Shown piece after piece: positions 8,878-17,949 of a stretch of DNA of 64,000 nt. Both the position numbers and the translations under genes were made by a program. The stretch spans positions 1,550,001 to 1,614,000 of the forward strand of contig NZ_WSEL01000003.1 of the NCBI RefSeq assembly GCF_009758015.1, written 5' to 3'. A model generated the notes under the pieces. That model saw only the letters and a program-made list of their open reading frames with translations. It was not told where the DNA came from and searched no databases. The stretch's first letter is position 1. Each line of letters opens with the position of its first letter. The stretch is from Ramlibacter pinisoli (lineage in GTDB: Bacteria > Pseudomonadota > Gammaproteobacteria > Burkholderiales > Burkholderiaceae_C).

Positions 8878-9186
8878 GTCCGATCTCCTCGCAGCACCGG
8901 CTCGGGGGCTGTCGCTCCCGGCAGGCGTCGTTGGTATGGGGTGGCCATCATCGGTGCGAGTTATACCCTGATTGTCGGGCAGCTCTGGCGTGAAGTAGCG
9001 CTTTCGGTGGACCGGCGCGGGTGTGCCACCGCTGGGCACGGCCGTCGTTCCGAGGGGAAACCCCATCATTTGCAAAAGCGCGACAAACACGGGAAGTTCT
9101 CTCCTGGCGCCGCCCGCCGGCCGCCCTCGGGGGGTGGCATGCAAGCCACGGGCCAGCCGTGGATGGGTGAGTGCGGGCCTCCGGCC
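8878..9186. other. Intergenic region between the CobW-type gene and dksA
   Basis: 309 bp without a gene I can support. Near the CobW end, CCACGG (9146-9151) and CCGTGG (9157-9162) form a 6-bp hairpin that may end that transcript. About 85 bp before dksA, the minus strand carries TATAAC (8962-8957 region) in a locally AT-richer patch, a candidate -10 for dksA; no convincing -35 lies at standard spacing. An ATG-initiated upstream extension of dksA through this region lacks a ribosome site and family similarity. Confidence 0.5.
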
Positions 9187-10239
9187 TCAGGCAAGGCACT
9201 GCCCCAGCCCCTGCAGGAAGATGTCCTTGGGCAGGTCCAGCCCGATGAACACCATCTTGCTCTCCCGGGTCTCGCCCTCGGCCCAGGCCGGCCCCAGGTC
9301 GCTGCCCATCAGCTGGTGCACACCCTGGAAGATCACCTTGCGCTCGGTGCCCTGCATGTTCAGGACGCCCTTGTAGCGCAGCATGCGCGGGCCGTAGATG
9401 TTCACCACCGCGCCCAGGAAGTCCTCCAGCTTGGCAGGGTCGAACGGCCGCTCGGACTTGAAGACGAAGCTCTTGACGTCGTCGTCGACGTGGTGGTGGT
9501 GCCCGTGGCCCTCGTGCGCGTGCGAGGGATGGTCGCAGTTCTCGCCGTGCTCATGGTCGTGGTGTGCGTGGTCGTGGTCGTCTTCTTTCAGGAAATCGGG
9601 GTCGATGTCCAGCTTGGCGTTCAGGTTGAAGCCGCGCAGGTCGAACACCTCCTCCAGTTCGACCTCGCCGAAGTGCACCGCCTTGTGCGGCGCCCGCGGG
9701 TTCATGTGCTTCAGGCGGTGGACCAGGGCCTCGGTCTCGTCCTGGGCCACCAGGTCGGTCTTGCTGATGAAGATCTGGTCGGCAAAGCCGACCTGCCGGC
9801 GCGCCTCCTGCCGGTCGTTCAGCTGCTGCGCCGCGTGCTTGGCGTCCACCAGCGTGAGGATCGAATCGAGCAGGTAGGTCTCGGCGATCTCGTCGTCCAT
9901 GAAGAAGGTCTGGGCCACCGGTCCGGGATCGGCCAGGCCGGTGGTCTCGATGACCACCCGGTCGAAGTCGAGCAGGCCCTTGCGCTTCTTGGCCGCCAGC
10001 AGCTGCAGCGTCTCGCGCAGGTCCTCGCGGATGGTGCAGCAGATGCAGCCGTTGCTCATCTGGATGATCTGCTCCTTCGACTCGGTCACCAGGATGTCGG
10101 AGTCGATGTTCTCCTCGCCGAACTCGTTCTCGATGACGGCGATCTTCTGCCCGTGGGCCTCGCTCAGGACGCGCTTGAGCAGGGTGGTCTTGCCCGAGCC
10201 GAGGAAGCCGGTGAGGATGGTGGCGGGGATGAGGCTCAT
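9187..10239 (-). CDS. CobW/ZNG1-family metal-chaperone GTPase
   Basis: G3E GTPase expected to deliver a metal, most likely zinc, to a client protein. The 350-residue protein has Walker A GFLGSGKTT at 11-19, the invariant metal site CxCC (Cys65-Ile-Cys-Cys68), switch region ETTGLADP, guanine-binding motif SKTDL, then a His/Asp-rich loop near 220-250 (DHDHAHHDHEHGENCDHPSH) and the CobW C-terminal domain ending in the family's KMVFIGLDLP. A purine-rich GGAGGG-type sequence lies upstream. The next gene downstream is dksA, and the single-Cys DksA there would need little zinc, which is worth noting. The client is unknown. Confidence 0.88.
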   Translation of the reverse strand: MSLIPATILTGFLGSGKTTLLKRVLSEAHGQKIAVIENEFGEENIDSDILVTESKEQIIQMSNGCICCTIREDLRETLQLLAAKKRKGLLDFDRVVIETTGLADPGPVAQTFFMDDEIAETYLLDSILTLVDAKHAAQQLNDRQEARRQVGFADQIFISKTDLVAQDETEALVHRLKHMNPRAPHKAVHFGEVELEEVFDLRGFNLNAKLDIDPDFLKEDDHDHAHHDHEHGENCDHPSHAHEGHGHHHHVDDDVKSFVFKSERPFDPAKLEDFLGAVVNIYGPRMLRYKGVLNMQGTERKVIFQGVHQLMGSDLGPAWAEGETRESKMVFIGLDLPKDIFLQGLGQCLA

Positions 10240-10311
10240 GGGAGGGGGCCTTGAACGGAAGGGACGGGAGTGTAGCGGGGTTGGGTTGCCCCTGACGCGA
10301 GCGCGCGACAG

Positions 10312-11493
10312 CTACCTGCGGATGACCGCCAGGCCTTTCAGGTACTCGCCTTCCGGAAACACCAGGGTCATCGGGTGGTCGGGGGCGCCGGCCAGCCGGG
10401 CCGTGACGAACCCGTCCACCCCGGCGTCGATGGCGGCCGAGGCCACGATCTTGTGGAACAGGTCGGCCGTGATGCCGCCCGAGCACGAGAAGGTGAACAG
10501 CAGGCCGCCGGGCTCCAGCAGCTTGAGCGCCAGCCGGTTGATGTCCTTGTAGGCGCGCGCCGCCCGTTCGGCATGGGCCGCGGTCGGTGCCAGCTTGGGC
10601 GGATCCAGCACGATGGCATCGAAGGTGCGCCCCTCCTCCAGGAAGCGGCGCAGGCTGGCATTGACGTCGGCATCGAGGAACTCGGCCGCGCCGGGATCGA
10701 AGCCGTTCAGCGCGACGTGCGCCCGGGCCCGCTGCAGGGCCGGGCCCGACGAGTCGATCGACGTGACGTGGGCCGCCCCGCCCGCCAGCGCGGCCACCGT
10801 GAAGCCCCCGGTGTAGCAGTAGCAGTTGAGCACCCGCTGCGGGCGCAGCCGCGCTGCATGCTCGGCGAACAGCCGGCGGCTGTCGCGCTGGTCGAGGTAG
10901 AAGCCGGTCTTGTGGCCGGTGGCGATGTCCAGCGTGAGGCGCCAGCCGTGCTCGCGGATCGCCAGTTCGGTCGGGCCGTCGCCGCGCAGCCAGCCCGCCT
11001 CGGCCGGCAACCCCTCGAGCGAACGCGAGCTCGTGTCCGAGCGCTCGTACAGCCGCGACAGCCCCGTCACCTGCAGCAGCGCGTCGGCCAGCACCGTCTT
11101 CCAGCGCTGGGCCCCGGCCGACAGGAACTGGGCCACCAGGGTGTCGCCGTAGCGGTCGACGATGAGGCCCGGCAGGCCGTCGGATTCGCCGTGCACCAGG
11201 CGCAGGCCGTCGCTGTCGATCGGGAAACGTTCGCGGGCGCGCACGGCCGCCGCCACGGCGGCCTCGAAAAAGGCCGGCTCGATGCGCTGCGCCGCATCGA
11301 AACTCCAGCAGCGGGCCCGGATGCGCGAGGCGGGACTGAAGGCCGCCCAGGCCAGGAAGGCGCCGTCGGCCGCCTCCACGCGCACGGTCTCGCCGGGGTC
11401 GCCGCCGCCCTTTGCGATGGCGGAGTCGAACACCCAGGGATGGCGGCGCAGCAGGGAGCGTTCCTTGCCGGGGCGCAGGCGGATGGATTTCAT
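10312..11493 (-). CDS. rlmI: 23S rRNA (cytosine-C5)-methyltransferase, RlmI family
   Basis: SAM-dependent methyltransferase; E. coli RlmI modifies C1962 of 23S rRNA. The 393-residue length matches. Order: PUA domain starting with GKERSLLRRHPWVF, a middle block (VHGESDGLPGLIVDRYGD), GHKTGFYLDQRDSR, SAM motif NCYCYTGGFTVAAL, motif IV DPPKLAPT, and the catalytic-Cys strand LFTFSCSGG. The ATG at 11493 gives the family N-terminus; no Shine-Dalgarno is present, and a GACAAT hexamer ends 7 nt before the ATG. Divergent from the DISM sensor gene. Confidence 0.92.
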   Translation of the reverse strand: MKSIRLRPGKERSLLRRHPWVFDSAIAKGGGDPGETVRVEAADGAFLAWAAFSPASRIRARCWSFDAAQRIEPAFFEAAVAAAVRARERFPIDSDGLRLVHGESDGLPGLIVDRYGDTLVAQFLSAGAQRWKTVLADALLQVTGLSRLYERSDTSSRSLEGLPAEAGWLRGDGPTELAIREHGWRLTLDIATGHKTGFYLDQRDSRRLFAEHAARLRPQRVLNCYCYTGGFTVAALAGGAAHVTSIDSSGPALQRARAHVALNGFDPGAAEFLDADVNASLRRFLEEGRTFDAIVLDPPKLAPTAAHAERAARAYKDINRLALKLLEPGGLLFTFSCSGGITADLFHKIVASAAIDAGVDGFVTARLAGAPDHPMTLVFPEGEYLKGLAVIRR

Positions 11494-11539
11494 GTTGCCG
11501 ATTGTCCGGCGACAATGGCAGCACAACCTTGGGGGCTCT

Positions 11540-13252
11540 GTGGAGAAAAGGCGGCACTGGAGCGCGCGCTGGAGCGTGCTGGCGGTCGTGCTGGTCCTGC
11601 TGCTGGGCGGTCGCGCAGCGCTGGCCGGGCCCGTGCTCGCGCTCGACGCCGCGGCGGGGGAACTCGCCCTCGACGGCCACGGCCAGGCCTGGCTCGACGC
11701 CGACGGGCACGCCGACCTGGCATCGGTGGCCGCCGGCACCGCCGGTGCCTGGGTGGCCACGGTGCCCGGGCACATCTACCCGTTGCGGCGCGGCCAGGCG
11801 CTCTGGTTCCGCTTCACGCTGTCCGAGGCCGACGACAACGAGCGCTGGTACCTGCAGGTCCCCTACCCCGGCGTCGACCGGGTGACGCTGTCCACCCAGG
11901 ACCCGCAGGGCCGCTGGATCGAGCAGACGGCCGGCGACACGCTGGCCGTGGCCGCTTGGCCGCTGCCGCATCGGCACCCGCTGCTGCCGCTGGCCCTGAT
12001 GCCGGGCACGCCTCAGCAGTTCTACTTGCGGGTGGAGAACAGGAACGGGTTCGGGGCGCCGCTGCAGTTCACCAGCGAACGCGAACTGGTGCGCCAGGAG
12101 CAGCGCAGCGGCCTCGTGCTGGGCATCTACTTCGGCCTGGCAGGGCTCTCGATCGTGCTGGCCCTGCTGGCCGCCCTGCCCCTGCGCGACGCCGCCTTCG
12201 CCTGGTACGCGCTCACCATCGGCCTGATGGCGCTGTCCCAGGCCTGCCTGACCGGCATCGCCGGGCTGCACCTGTGGCCGCGGCAGGCGTGGTGGAACGA
12301 TGTGTCGGCCATCGCGCTGCCACCGGCGGCCGTCGCCGCCCTGCTCTGGTTCCTGTCCACCGTCGTGTCGCTGCCCGAGCGCTCGCGGCGCTCGCACCTG
12401 CTGCTGGCGGTCCTGTCGGTGGCCTGCCTGGCGGCCGCCGGCGCCATCCTGCTGGTCGATCCCGGCTGGCGCTCGCGCATCCTGGTGCCGGTGATGGTGC
12501 TGTCCATCCTGGCCGCCATCTCGGTCGTGGCCTGGGCGGCCAGCCGCGGCGACCGCCACGCCGGCTGGTTGCTGGTGGCCATGGTCCCGGTGGCGGTCGG
12601 CGCCTCCCTGCCGCTGGCGCGCCTGAGCGGATGGCTGCCGGTGTCCTTCTGGACCACGCACGCGATGCAGATCGGCATCGCCATCGACCTGCCGCTGCTG
12701 ATGGCCGTGCTGGTGGCGCGCAGCCAGCACCGGCGCGCCACCAGCCGCCGCCTGCACGGGCTGGACCGCACCGACCCCGCCACCGGCCTGATCAACGCCC
12801 ACGTGTTCCTGGAGCGGCTGCAGCGGCTGATCGCGCGCAGCGGCCGGCTCAAGCACGACAGCCTTGTGCTGCTGGTCGACATCGCCAACACGCAGGCCCT
12901 GCGGCGCGACTTCGAGCCCCGCTGGGCCGACGAGTTGCCGCTGCGGGTGGCCGGCCGGCTGCAGTCGGCGGCGCGCGAGTTCGACAGCGTGGCGCGCCTG
13001 GCCGACCACCGCTTCGGCATGCTGGTCGAGGGGCCGCTGACGGTCGACGAGGTCGCCGCCACCGGGCCCAAGATCGTGGCGCGCTGCCTGATGCCGTTCA
13101 AGGACCGGCCGCTGGAATGGGTGGCCCAGGTGCGGGTGGCGCACACCCTGGTGCCGAGCGGCCACGATGCCCGGTCGGTGGTCGAGCGGCTGGACGCCGT
13201 GCTGGCGGCGGTCCCGCCGGACAGCAAGCGGGCCGTCTTCCCGGTGCGCTGA
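11540..13252 (+). CDS. 7TMR-DISM membrane sensor with degenerate GGDEF domain
   Basis: A 570-residue membrane protein. A signal peptide (about residues 1-29) precedes a periplasmic DISMED2-like carbohydrate-binding-type domain (PLRRGQALWFRFTLSE and the RWYLQVPYPGVDRV strand), seven hydrophobic segments at about 190-400, and a C-terminal GGDEF fold starting DPATGLINAHVFLERL. The signature GGDEF at 488-492 reads ADHRF, so both Gly and both acidic metal/GTP residues are lost and cyclase activity is not expected. It may act as a receptor or an allosteric partner. The GTG start has GGGGG 5 nt upstream. It ends 9 bp from the convergent xerC gene. Confidence 0.85.
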   Translation: MEKRRHWSARWSVLAVVLVLLLGGRAALAGPVLALDAAAGELALDGHGQAWLDADGHADLASVAAGTAGAWVATVPGHIYPLRRGQALWFRFTLSEADDNERWYLQVPYPGVDRVTLSTQDPQGRWIEQTAGDTLAVAAWPLPHRHPLLPLALMPGTPQQFYLRVENRNGFGAPLQFTSERELVRQEQRSGLVLGIYFGLAGLSIVLALLAALPLRDAAFAWYALTIGLMALSQACLTGIAGLHLWPRQAWWNDVSAIALPPAAVAALLWFLSTVVSLPERSRRSHLLLAVLSVACLAAAGAILLVDPGWRSRILVPVMVLSILAAISVVAWAASRGDRHAGWLLVAMVPVAVGASLPLARLSGWLPVSFWTTHAMQIGIAIDLPLLMAVLVARSQHRRATSRRLHGLDRTDPATGLINAHVFLERLQRLIARSGRLKHDSLVLLVDIANTQALRRDFEPRWADELPLRVAGRLQSAAREFDSVARLADHRFGMLVEGPLTVDEVAATGPKIVARCLMPFKDRPLEWVAQVRVAHTLVPSGHDARSVVERLDAVLAAVPPDSKRAVFPVR

Positions 13253-13261
13253 CCCGGGCCG

Positions 13262-14197
13262 CTAGCCGCCGCGCTTGCGCAGCGCGCGCGGATGCGCGGC
13301 GTCGTAGGCCTTGGCCAGGTGCTGGAAGTCGAGCCGGGTGTAGACCTGCGTGGTGGCGATGTTGGCGTGGCCCAGCAACTCCTGCACCGCGCGCAGGTCG
13401 CCGCTGGACTGCAGCACGTGGCTGGCGAACGAGTGGCGCAGCATGTGCGGGTGCACCGGCGTCGCCAGGCCCGCCTGCAGGCTGCGGCGGCGCAGGCGCA
13501 GCCAGATCGACTGCGACGACAGGCGCCGGCCGCCACGGCCGACGAACAGCGCCGGGTCGTCGCCGGCCAGTTGCGGCCGCAGCGCGAGCCAGTGGCGCAG
13601 GGCCTCCACCGCCTGGCGGCCGACCGGGACCGAGCGCCGCTTGCTGCCCTTGCCCAGGACGTGGGCCTCGCCGGCCTCCAGGTCGAGCCAGCCGCGCGCC
13701 ACGCCGCTGGGCACCGCGTCCAGGCCGACCACTTCGCCCACCCGCAGGCCGCAGCCGTACAGCAGCTCGACCATGGCGACGTCGCGCGCCTCCAGCACCG
13801 GGTCGGCGTCGGCCTCTTCGTGGTCGGCCAGGCGCATGGCGTCGTCCACGCCCAGCGCCTTGGGCAGCGGCCGGGGCGAGCGCGGCGCACGCACGTCCTG
13901 CACCGGGTTGCTGGGCACGCGGCCCTGCATCCCTAGCCAGGCATAGAACCCGCGCCAGCCCGACAGGATGAGGGCGATGCCGCGCCCGCTGCGGCCGGCG
14001 CCGTGCATCTGCGCCACCCAGCGGCGGATGTGGGCGGTCTGCACGCGTTCCAGGGCAACGCCGGCGGCCCGCGCGTTCTCCAGCAGCCTGGCCAGGTCGA
14101 GCGAATACAGCTCCACCGTGCGCTGGGCCAGCCGCTTGCCGACGCGCACGTGCTCCAGGTACTGCTCGACCAGGGCGGCGTCGGCGCCGGTGTCCAT
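13262..14197 (-). CDS. xerC: Tyrosine recombinase XerC
   Basis: Site-specific recombinase that, with XerD, resolves chromosome dimers at dif. The 311-residue protein has an N-terminal SAM-like core-binding domain (QYLEHVRVGKRLAQRTVELY) and the catalytic domain with Arg in LLYGCGLRVGEV, Lys in LGKGSKRRSVP, the HMLRHSFASH box, the second His in LGHANIATTQ and the nucleophile in VYTRLD. Start ATG overlaps the DUF484 stop (TGATG). Its place behind dapF and DUF484 is the conserved housekeeping context for XerC, so this is not a phage integrase. Confidence 0.95.
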   Translation of the reverse strand: MDTGADAALVEQYLEHVRVGKRLAQRTVELYSLDLARLLENARAAGVALERVQTAHIRRWVAQMHGAGRSGRGIALILSGWRGFYAWLGMQGRVPSNPVQDVRAPRSPRPLPKALGVDDAMRLADHEEADADPVLEARDVAMVELLYGCGLRVGEVVGLDAVPSGVARGWLDLEAGEAHVLGKGSKRRSVPVGRQAVEALRHWLALRPQLAGDDPALFVGRGGRRLSSQSIWLRLRRRSLQAGLATPVHPHMLRHSFASHVLQSSGDLRAVQELLGHANIATTQVYTRLDFQHLAKAYDAAHPRALRKRGG

Positions 14198-14889
14198 CAG
14201 GCGTCGCGCAGGCGCGAGAGGGAAGCCGAGGCGAATTCGGCGATGCGTTCGAGGAAATCGGTGCCCATGCCGGCGGCGAAGCGCTGCGGGTCGGGCGAGG
14301 CCAGCACCAGCATGCCGAAGGCCCGGGAGGGGTTGCGCAGATCGCCTGAGCGCAGCGGCAGCAGCGCGACCGACATGGCCATGGCCTGGTCGACCAGCCA
14401 GTCGACCGCCTCGAAGCCGGAGTTCACGCCGCAATAGGGCTGCGTGAGCGACGAGGCGAAGGTGCGGGCGTCCTCGCTCACCCCGGTGGCGAACGACTCG
14501 CCCTGGTACGGCTGCGCGACGTCCCAGACCTTGATGGCCGCCTGCGGCACCATGAACTGCGCCACCAGCTCGGTCACGACGGCGGCCGGCAGGTCCTGGG
14601 GGGCGCGCACCAGCATCAGGTTGCGCGCCCAGCGCTGCAGCCGGTCGGCGATGATCACGTTCTCGTTGCCGTGCCGCACCATGTCCATGATGCGGTGCTC
14701 CAGCGCCTTGATCTTCTCGCGCAGCATCTCGGCCTGCCGCTCCTGCAGGCTGACGGCGCGGTTGCCGTGGGGACTGGTCAGCTGCACGGTCGCCAGCATC
14801 TGGGCGTGGCGCTCGAAGAAGTCGGGCGTGTTCGCCAGGTAGTTGGCGATGTCATCCTCGGTGATGGGATTCATGGCAGCGTCTGTCAT
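14197..14889 (-). CDS. DUF484 family protein
   Basis: A 230-residue cytoplasmic protein of unknown function, usually encoded between dapF and xerC. N-terminal block [23 protein letters not shown] and a coiled coil ([20 protein letters not shown]) lead to a GAF-like domain from about residue 90 to the end. The start overlaps the dapF stop as ATGA and the stop overlaps xerC. A second Met five codons in is possible, but coupling favours the first. The conserved operon suggests a link to chromosome segregation or cell-wall supply, without direct evidence. Confidence 0.88.
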   Translation of the reverse strand: MTDAAMNPITEDDIANYLANTPDFFERHAQMLATVQLTSPHGNRAVSLQERQAEMLREKIKALEHRIMDMVRHGNENVIIADRLQRWARNLMLVRAPQDLPAAVVTELVAQFMVPQAAIKVWDVAQPYQGESFATGVSEDARTFASSLTQPYCGVNSGFEAVDWLVDQAMAMSVALLPLRSGDLRNPSRAFGMLVLASPDPQRFAAGMGTDFLERIAEFASASLSRLRDA

Positions 14890-15755
14890 TCTGGGATCTC
14901 GATCTCGCCTTCGAACACGGTGACCGCCGGGCCGGTCATGAACACGGAGGTGCCTGCGCCGGCCCACTCGATGGTGAGCAGGCCGCCGCGCGTCTGCACG
15001 TCCACCCGCGAATCCAGCCGCCCGCGCCGGATGCCCGTGACGACGGCGGCGCAGGCCCCGGTGCCGCAGGCCAGCGTCTCGCCGGCGCCGCGTTCCCAGA
15101 CCCGCAGGCGGGCATGGCCGCGGTCCAGCACCTGCAGGAAGCCGGCGTTCACGCGCCTGGGAAAGCGCGGGTGGTGTTCGATCAGGGGGCCGTGGGTCGT
15201 GACCGGCGCGGTGTCGACGTCCTCGACCTCCTGCACCGCGTGCGGGTTGCCCATCGACAGCACCGACACGGCCACGATGGGGGCGTCGGCCCGCGTGCCC
15301 AGGGCCAGCTTCCAGGCCTCCCAGGCGCCATCGGGCTGGGGCGTGAGGCCGGCGGTGTCGAACGGCACGGCGGGCGGCTCGAACACCGGCGGCCCCATGT
15401 CGACGGTGACGCGGCCGTCGGGCGTCAGGCGCGGCTCGATGTCGCCCGACAGGGTCCGCACGCGCACCGTGTCGCGGTCGGTGAGGCCCTTGTCGCGCAC
15501 GTAGCGCGCGAAGCAGCGCGCGCCGTTGCCGCACTGCTCGACCTCGCTGCCGTCGGCGTTGTGGATGACGTATTCGAAATCGATGCCCGGCGCCGGCGAG
15601 GGGCGCACCGACAGCACCTGGTCGGCGCCGACGCCGAAGTGGCGGTCGGCCAGCCAGCGGTACTGCTGCGCCGTCAGGCCCAGCCGGCCGGCCATTTCGT
15701 CGAGGACGACGAAATCGTTGCCGGCGCCCTGCATCTTCGTGAAGCGGATGCGCAT
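14886..15755 (-). CDS. dapF: Diaminopimelate epimerase DapF
   Basis: Interconverts LL- and meso-diaminopimelate, supplying lysine and the peptidoglycan residue used by MurE. The 289-residue protein has [12 protein letters not shown] at the start, the first catalytic Cys in [13 protein letters not shown] and the second in [13 protein letters not shown]. First gene of dapF-DUF484-xerC. A GATAAT hexamer ends exactly 6 nt before the ATG with TTGAGC 17 bp upstream of it, and there is no Shine-Dalgarno, so the mRNA should be leaderless. Confidence 0.95.
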   Translation of the reverse strand: MRIRFTKMQGAGNDFVVLDEMAGRLGLTAQQYRWLADRHFGVGADQVLSVRPSPAPGIDFEYVIHNADGSEVEQCGNGARCFARYVRDKGLTDRDTVRVRTLSGDIEPRLTPDGRVTVDMGPPVFEPPAVPFDTAGLTPQPDGAWEAWKLALGTRADAPIVAVSVLSMGNPHAVQEVEDVDTAPVTTHGPLIEHHPRFPRRVNAGFLQVLDRGHARLRVWERGAGETLACGTGACAAVVTGIRRGRLDSRVDVQTRGGLLTIEWAGAGTSVFMTGPAVTVFEGEIEIPE

Positions 15756-15761
15756 GGGCCG

Positions 15762-15790
15762 ATTATCCGCCCCGGGAGCGCGCGGCTCAA
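15762..15790 (-). promoter_or_regulatory. Sigma-70-type promoter predicting a leaderless dapF transcript
   Basis: On the minus strand TTGAGC (15790-15785), a 17-bp spacer and GATAAT (15767-15762) are followed by six bases and then the dapF ATG. Standard geometry puts +1 on the A of the start codon. This is the clearest member of the window's set of start-adjacent -10 elements. The -35 lies over the last codons of the isomerase gene upstream. Confidence 0.65.
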
Positions 15791-16413
15791 CCGCGCAGCC
15801 GCTCGAGCGCGCGATCGACGAACCCGAGCCGGTCCTGGCCCCAGAACCGCTCGCCCTGGAGCACGAAGGTGGGCGCGCCGAACACCCCGCGTTCGGTGGC
15901 CTCGCGGCTGTAGGTGTCGTAGGTGGCGAGCACCGCCGGCGACTGCTCCAGCGCCTGCAGGGCCTCGCCGTCGTAACCGTGTGCGTCCGCGATGGCGATG
16001 CGTTCGGCCGGCAGCGAGGTGTCGCGCTCCTCCGCCCACAGGGCCCGCAGCAGCGCGTGCGACAGCACGAACGCATCCAGCCCCTGCAGCTGGGCGGCGA
16101 TGACCATCCAGCCGGCGTACTTGTTCCAGTTGGGATCGCCGACCGCATGGCGCGGATAGTGTTTCGGCTGCGGGTGGATCGGCATGCCCAGGTGCCGGCC
16201 CCAGCGCACCAGTTCCTCGTCGTGGTAGGTGCGGCGCGGCTCGGGCCGGGTGCGGATCGGGATGCCGCCGTTCTTCACCACCACGGCCTGGAAGTCGTAC
16301 GGCTTGAGCAGCAGCCGCACGCCGTGCCGCCGCACGATGTCCTGGAGCCGGGGCCCGGCAAAATACGCCCAGGGCGAAGACAGGCTGTAGTAGCACTCGA
16401 GCTCGATCGTCAT
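15787..16413 (-). CDS. 2-hydroxychromene-2-carboxylate isomerase-like DsbA-fold protein
   Basis: A 208-residue thioredoxin-fold protein of the kappa-class GST/HCCA isomerase family. The start [20 protein letters not shown] carries the catalytic Ser of the family (SxSPWxY), and the C-terminal [21 protein letters not shown] is the cis-Pro motif and final helix. HCCA isomerases act in aromatic (naphthalene) catabolism, but no such pathway is nearby, so the substrate is unknown. A GATAAT hexamer ends 6 nt before the ATG, again without a Shine-Dalgarno. Divergent from the flavoprotein gene. Confidence 0.85.
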   Translation of the reverse strand: MTIELECYYSLSSPWAYFAGPRLQDIVRRHGVRLLLKPYDFQAVVVKNGGIPIRTRPEPRRTYHDEELVRWGRHLGMPIHPQPKHYPRHAVGDPNWNKYAGWMVIAAQLQGLDAFVLSHALLRALWAEERDTSLPAERIAIADAHGYDGEALQALEQSPAVLATYDTYSREATERGVFGAPTFVLQGERFWGQDRLGFVDRALERLRG

Positions 16414-16467
16414 CCAAGGATTATCTTTCCCTTGCAATCCCCCACCTCCCTGCCCCCGGTGCCCGCG

Positions 16468-17931
16468 ATGGCGGTTTCCAGCGAGCGCCGCCCGCAGGCG
16501 CTGCAGGCACTCGGCGAACGCGCTCGCGACGAGCTCGCGCGCCTGAACCATCCGCCCGCCAGCTGGGTGCTGCCGACCACGGCGCCCGGCGGCGAGCCGG
16601 TGCTGGACGTGCTGGTGGTCGGCGCCGGCATGTGCGGCCAGACGGCGGCGTTCGCCTTGCTGCGCGAGGGCGTGGCCAACCTGCGAGTGGTCGACGCCGC
16701 GCCGCGCGGCGACGAAGGCCCCTGGGGCACCTTCGCCCGCATGACGACGCTGCGCAGCCCCAAGCACCTGACCGGGCCCGACCTGGGCGTGCCCAGCCTC
16801 AGCTTCCGCTCCTGGTACGAGGCGCAGCACGGCGCCGACGGCTGGGCGGCGCTGCACAAGGTCGGGCGCCTCGACTGGCGCGACTACCTGCTGTGGGTGC
16901 GCGAGACCGTGGCGCTGCCGGTCGAGAACGGGACCCGCCTGCTGGCCCTGGACGAGCAGGACGGCCTGGCGCGCGCGCGCCTGCGCACGCCGGCCGGCGA
17001 GCAGACGGTGCTGGCGCGCAAGGTGGTGCTGGCGCTGGGGCGCGACGGCAGCGGCGGCCCGCGCTGGCCGCGCTTCCCGTCGCTGCGCAGCGACGACCCG
17101 GCCGCGCGCGCCCGCGTCTTCCACTCGGCCGACGCGATCGATTTCGAGGCCCTGCGCGGCCGGCGCATCGGCGTGCTGGGCGCGGGCGCCTCCGCCTTCG
17201 ACAACGCCGGCGCCGCCCTGGAGGCGGGCGCGCAGGTGGCGCTGTTCGCCCGCCGGCCGCTGCTGCCGCAGGTGAACAAGAGCAAATGGACCTCGTTCAC
17301 GGGCTTCCTGCGCGGCTTCGAGGCGCTGGACGATGCGCGCAAGTGGCGCTTTTACACCTACATCTTCGACGAGCAGGTGCCCCCGCCCTGGGAGAGCGTG
17401 CGCCGCTGCGACGACCAGCCGGGGTTCAGCCTGCACCTGGGCGAAGGCTGGACCGACGTGCGGGTGGACGGGGACGGGGTCGTCGTGACGACCGCCCTGC
17501 GCAGCGAACGCTTCGACGCGGTCATCTTCGGCACCGGGTTCGACGTCGACCTGCTGGACCGGCCGGAACTGGCGATCTACACGCCGCACGTGGACACCTG
17601 GGCGCGCCACGTCGGCGCAGCGCAGGCGGCCGCGCATCCGGAGCCGGCCCGCTTTCCCTACCTGGGGCCGGGTTTCGAGCTGCGCAGCGGCACCGGCCAA
17701 CACGCCGGGGCGCTGGCCCGCCTGCACCTGTTCAACTGGGGCAGCACGCTCAGCCACGGCGCGCTGGCGGGCGACATCCCCGGCCTGGGGATCGGCGCCA
17801 CCCGGCTGGCCCAGGCCATCGTGCGCGACCTGTTCGTCGCCGACGCCGACCGCCACTGGGAGCGGCTGCTGGCCCACGAGGAGCCCGAGCTGCTGGCGAC
17901 CCGGCGGTACGTGCCGCCGGAGCAGCGCTGA
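16468..17931 (+). CDS. FAD-dependent oxidoreductase/monooxygenase-like protein
   Basis: A 487-residue flavoprotein with two dinucleotide-binding loops: GAGMCG at 52-57 for FAD and GAGASA at 238-243 for NAD(P)H. The spacing and the MTTLRSPKHLTGPDLG block resemble group B flavin monooxygenases, and a late FGTGFDVD motif (ATG-like) is present. No signal peptide. An in-frame GTG three codons earlier is possible; no strong ribosome site separates the two. Substrate is unknown. It faces the convergent Bug receptor gene 18 bp downstream. Confidence 0.8.
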   Translation: MAVSSERRPQALQALGERARDELARLNHPPASWVLPTTAPGGEPVLDVLVVGAGMCGQTAAFALLREGVANLRVVDAAPRGDEGPWGTFARMTTLRSPKHLTGPDLGVPSLSFRSWYEAQHGADGWAALHKVGRLDWRDYLLWVRETVALPVENGTRLLALDEQDGLARARLRTPAGEQTVLARKVVLALGRDGSGGPRWPRFPSLRSDDPAARARVFHSADAIDFEALRGRRIGVLGAGASAFDNAGAALEAGAQVALFARRPLLPQVNKSKWTSFTGFLRGFEALDDARKWRFYTYIFDEQVPPPWESVRRCDDQPGFSLHLGEGWTDVRVDGDGVVVTTALRSERFDAVIFGTGFDVDLLDRPELAIYTPHVDTWARHVGAAQAAAHPEPARFPYLGPGFELRSGTGQHAGALARLHLFNWGSTLSHGALAGDIPGLGIGATRLAQAIVRDLFVADADRHWERLLAHEEPELLATRRYVPPEQR

Positions 17932-17949
17932 GCAGCCGCGCCGCGGCCG

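Noticed and set aside
9480..9590. His-rich low-complexity stretch as a tandem DNA repeat
   Set aside because: It encodes the His/Asp metal-binding loop of the CobW-type GTPase, which is normal in that family.
9551..13971. Very long open frames (about 1,200 codons) on both strands across the CobW, rlmI, DISM and xerC genes
   Set aside because: They run antisense or out of frame to well-conserved genes and have the low-complexity Arg/Ala/Gly/His composition typical of GC-rich shadow frames.
13262..14197. Integrase suggesting a mobile element
   Set aside because: Gene order dapF-DUF484-xerC and sequence identify housekeeping XerC; no attachment sites or phage genes are near.
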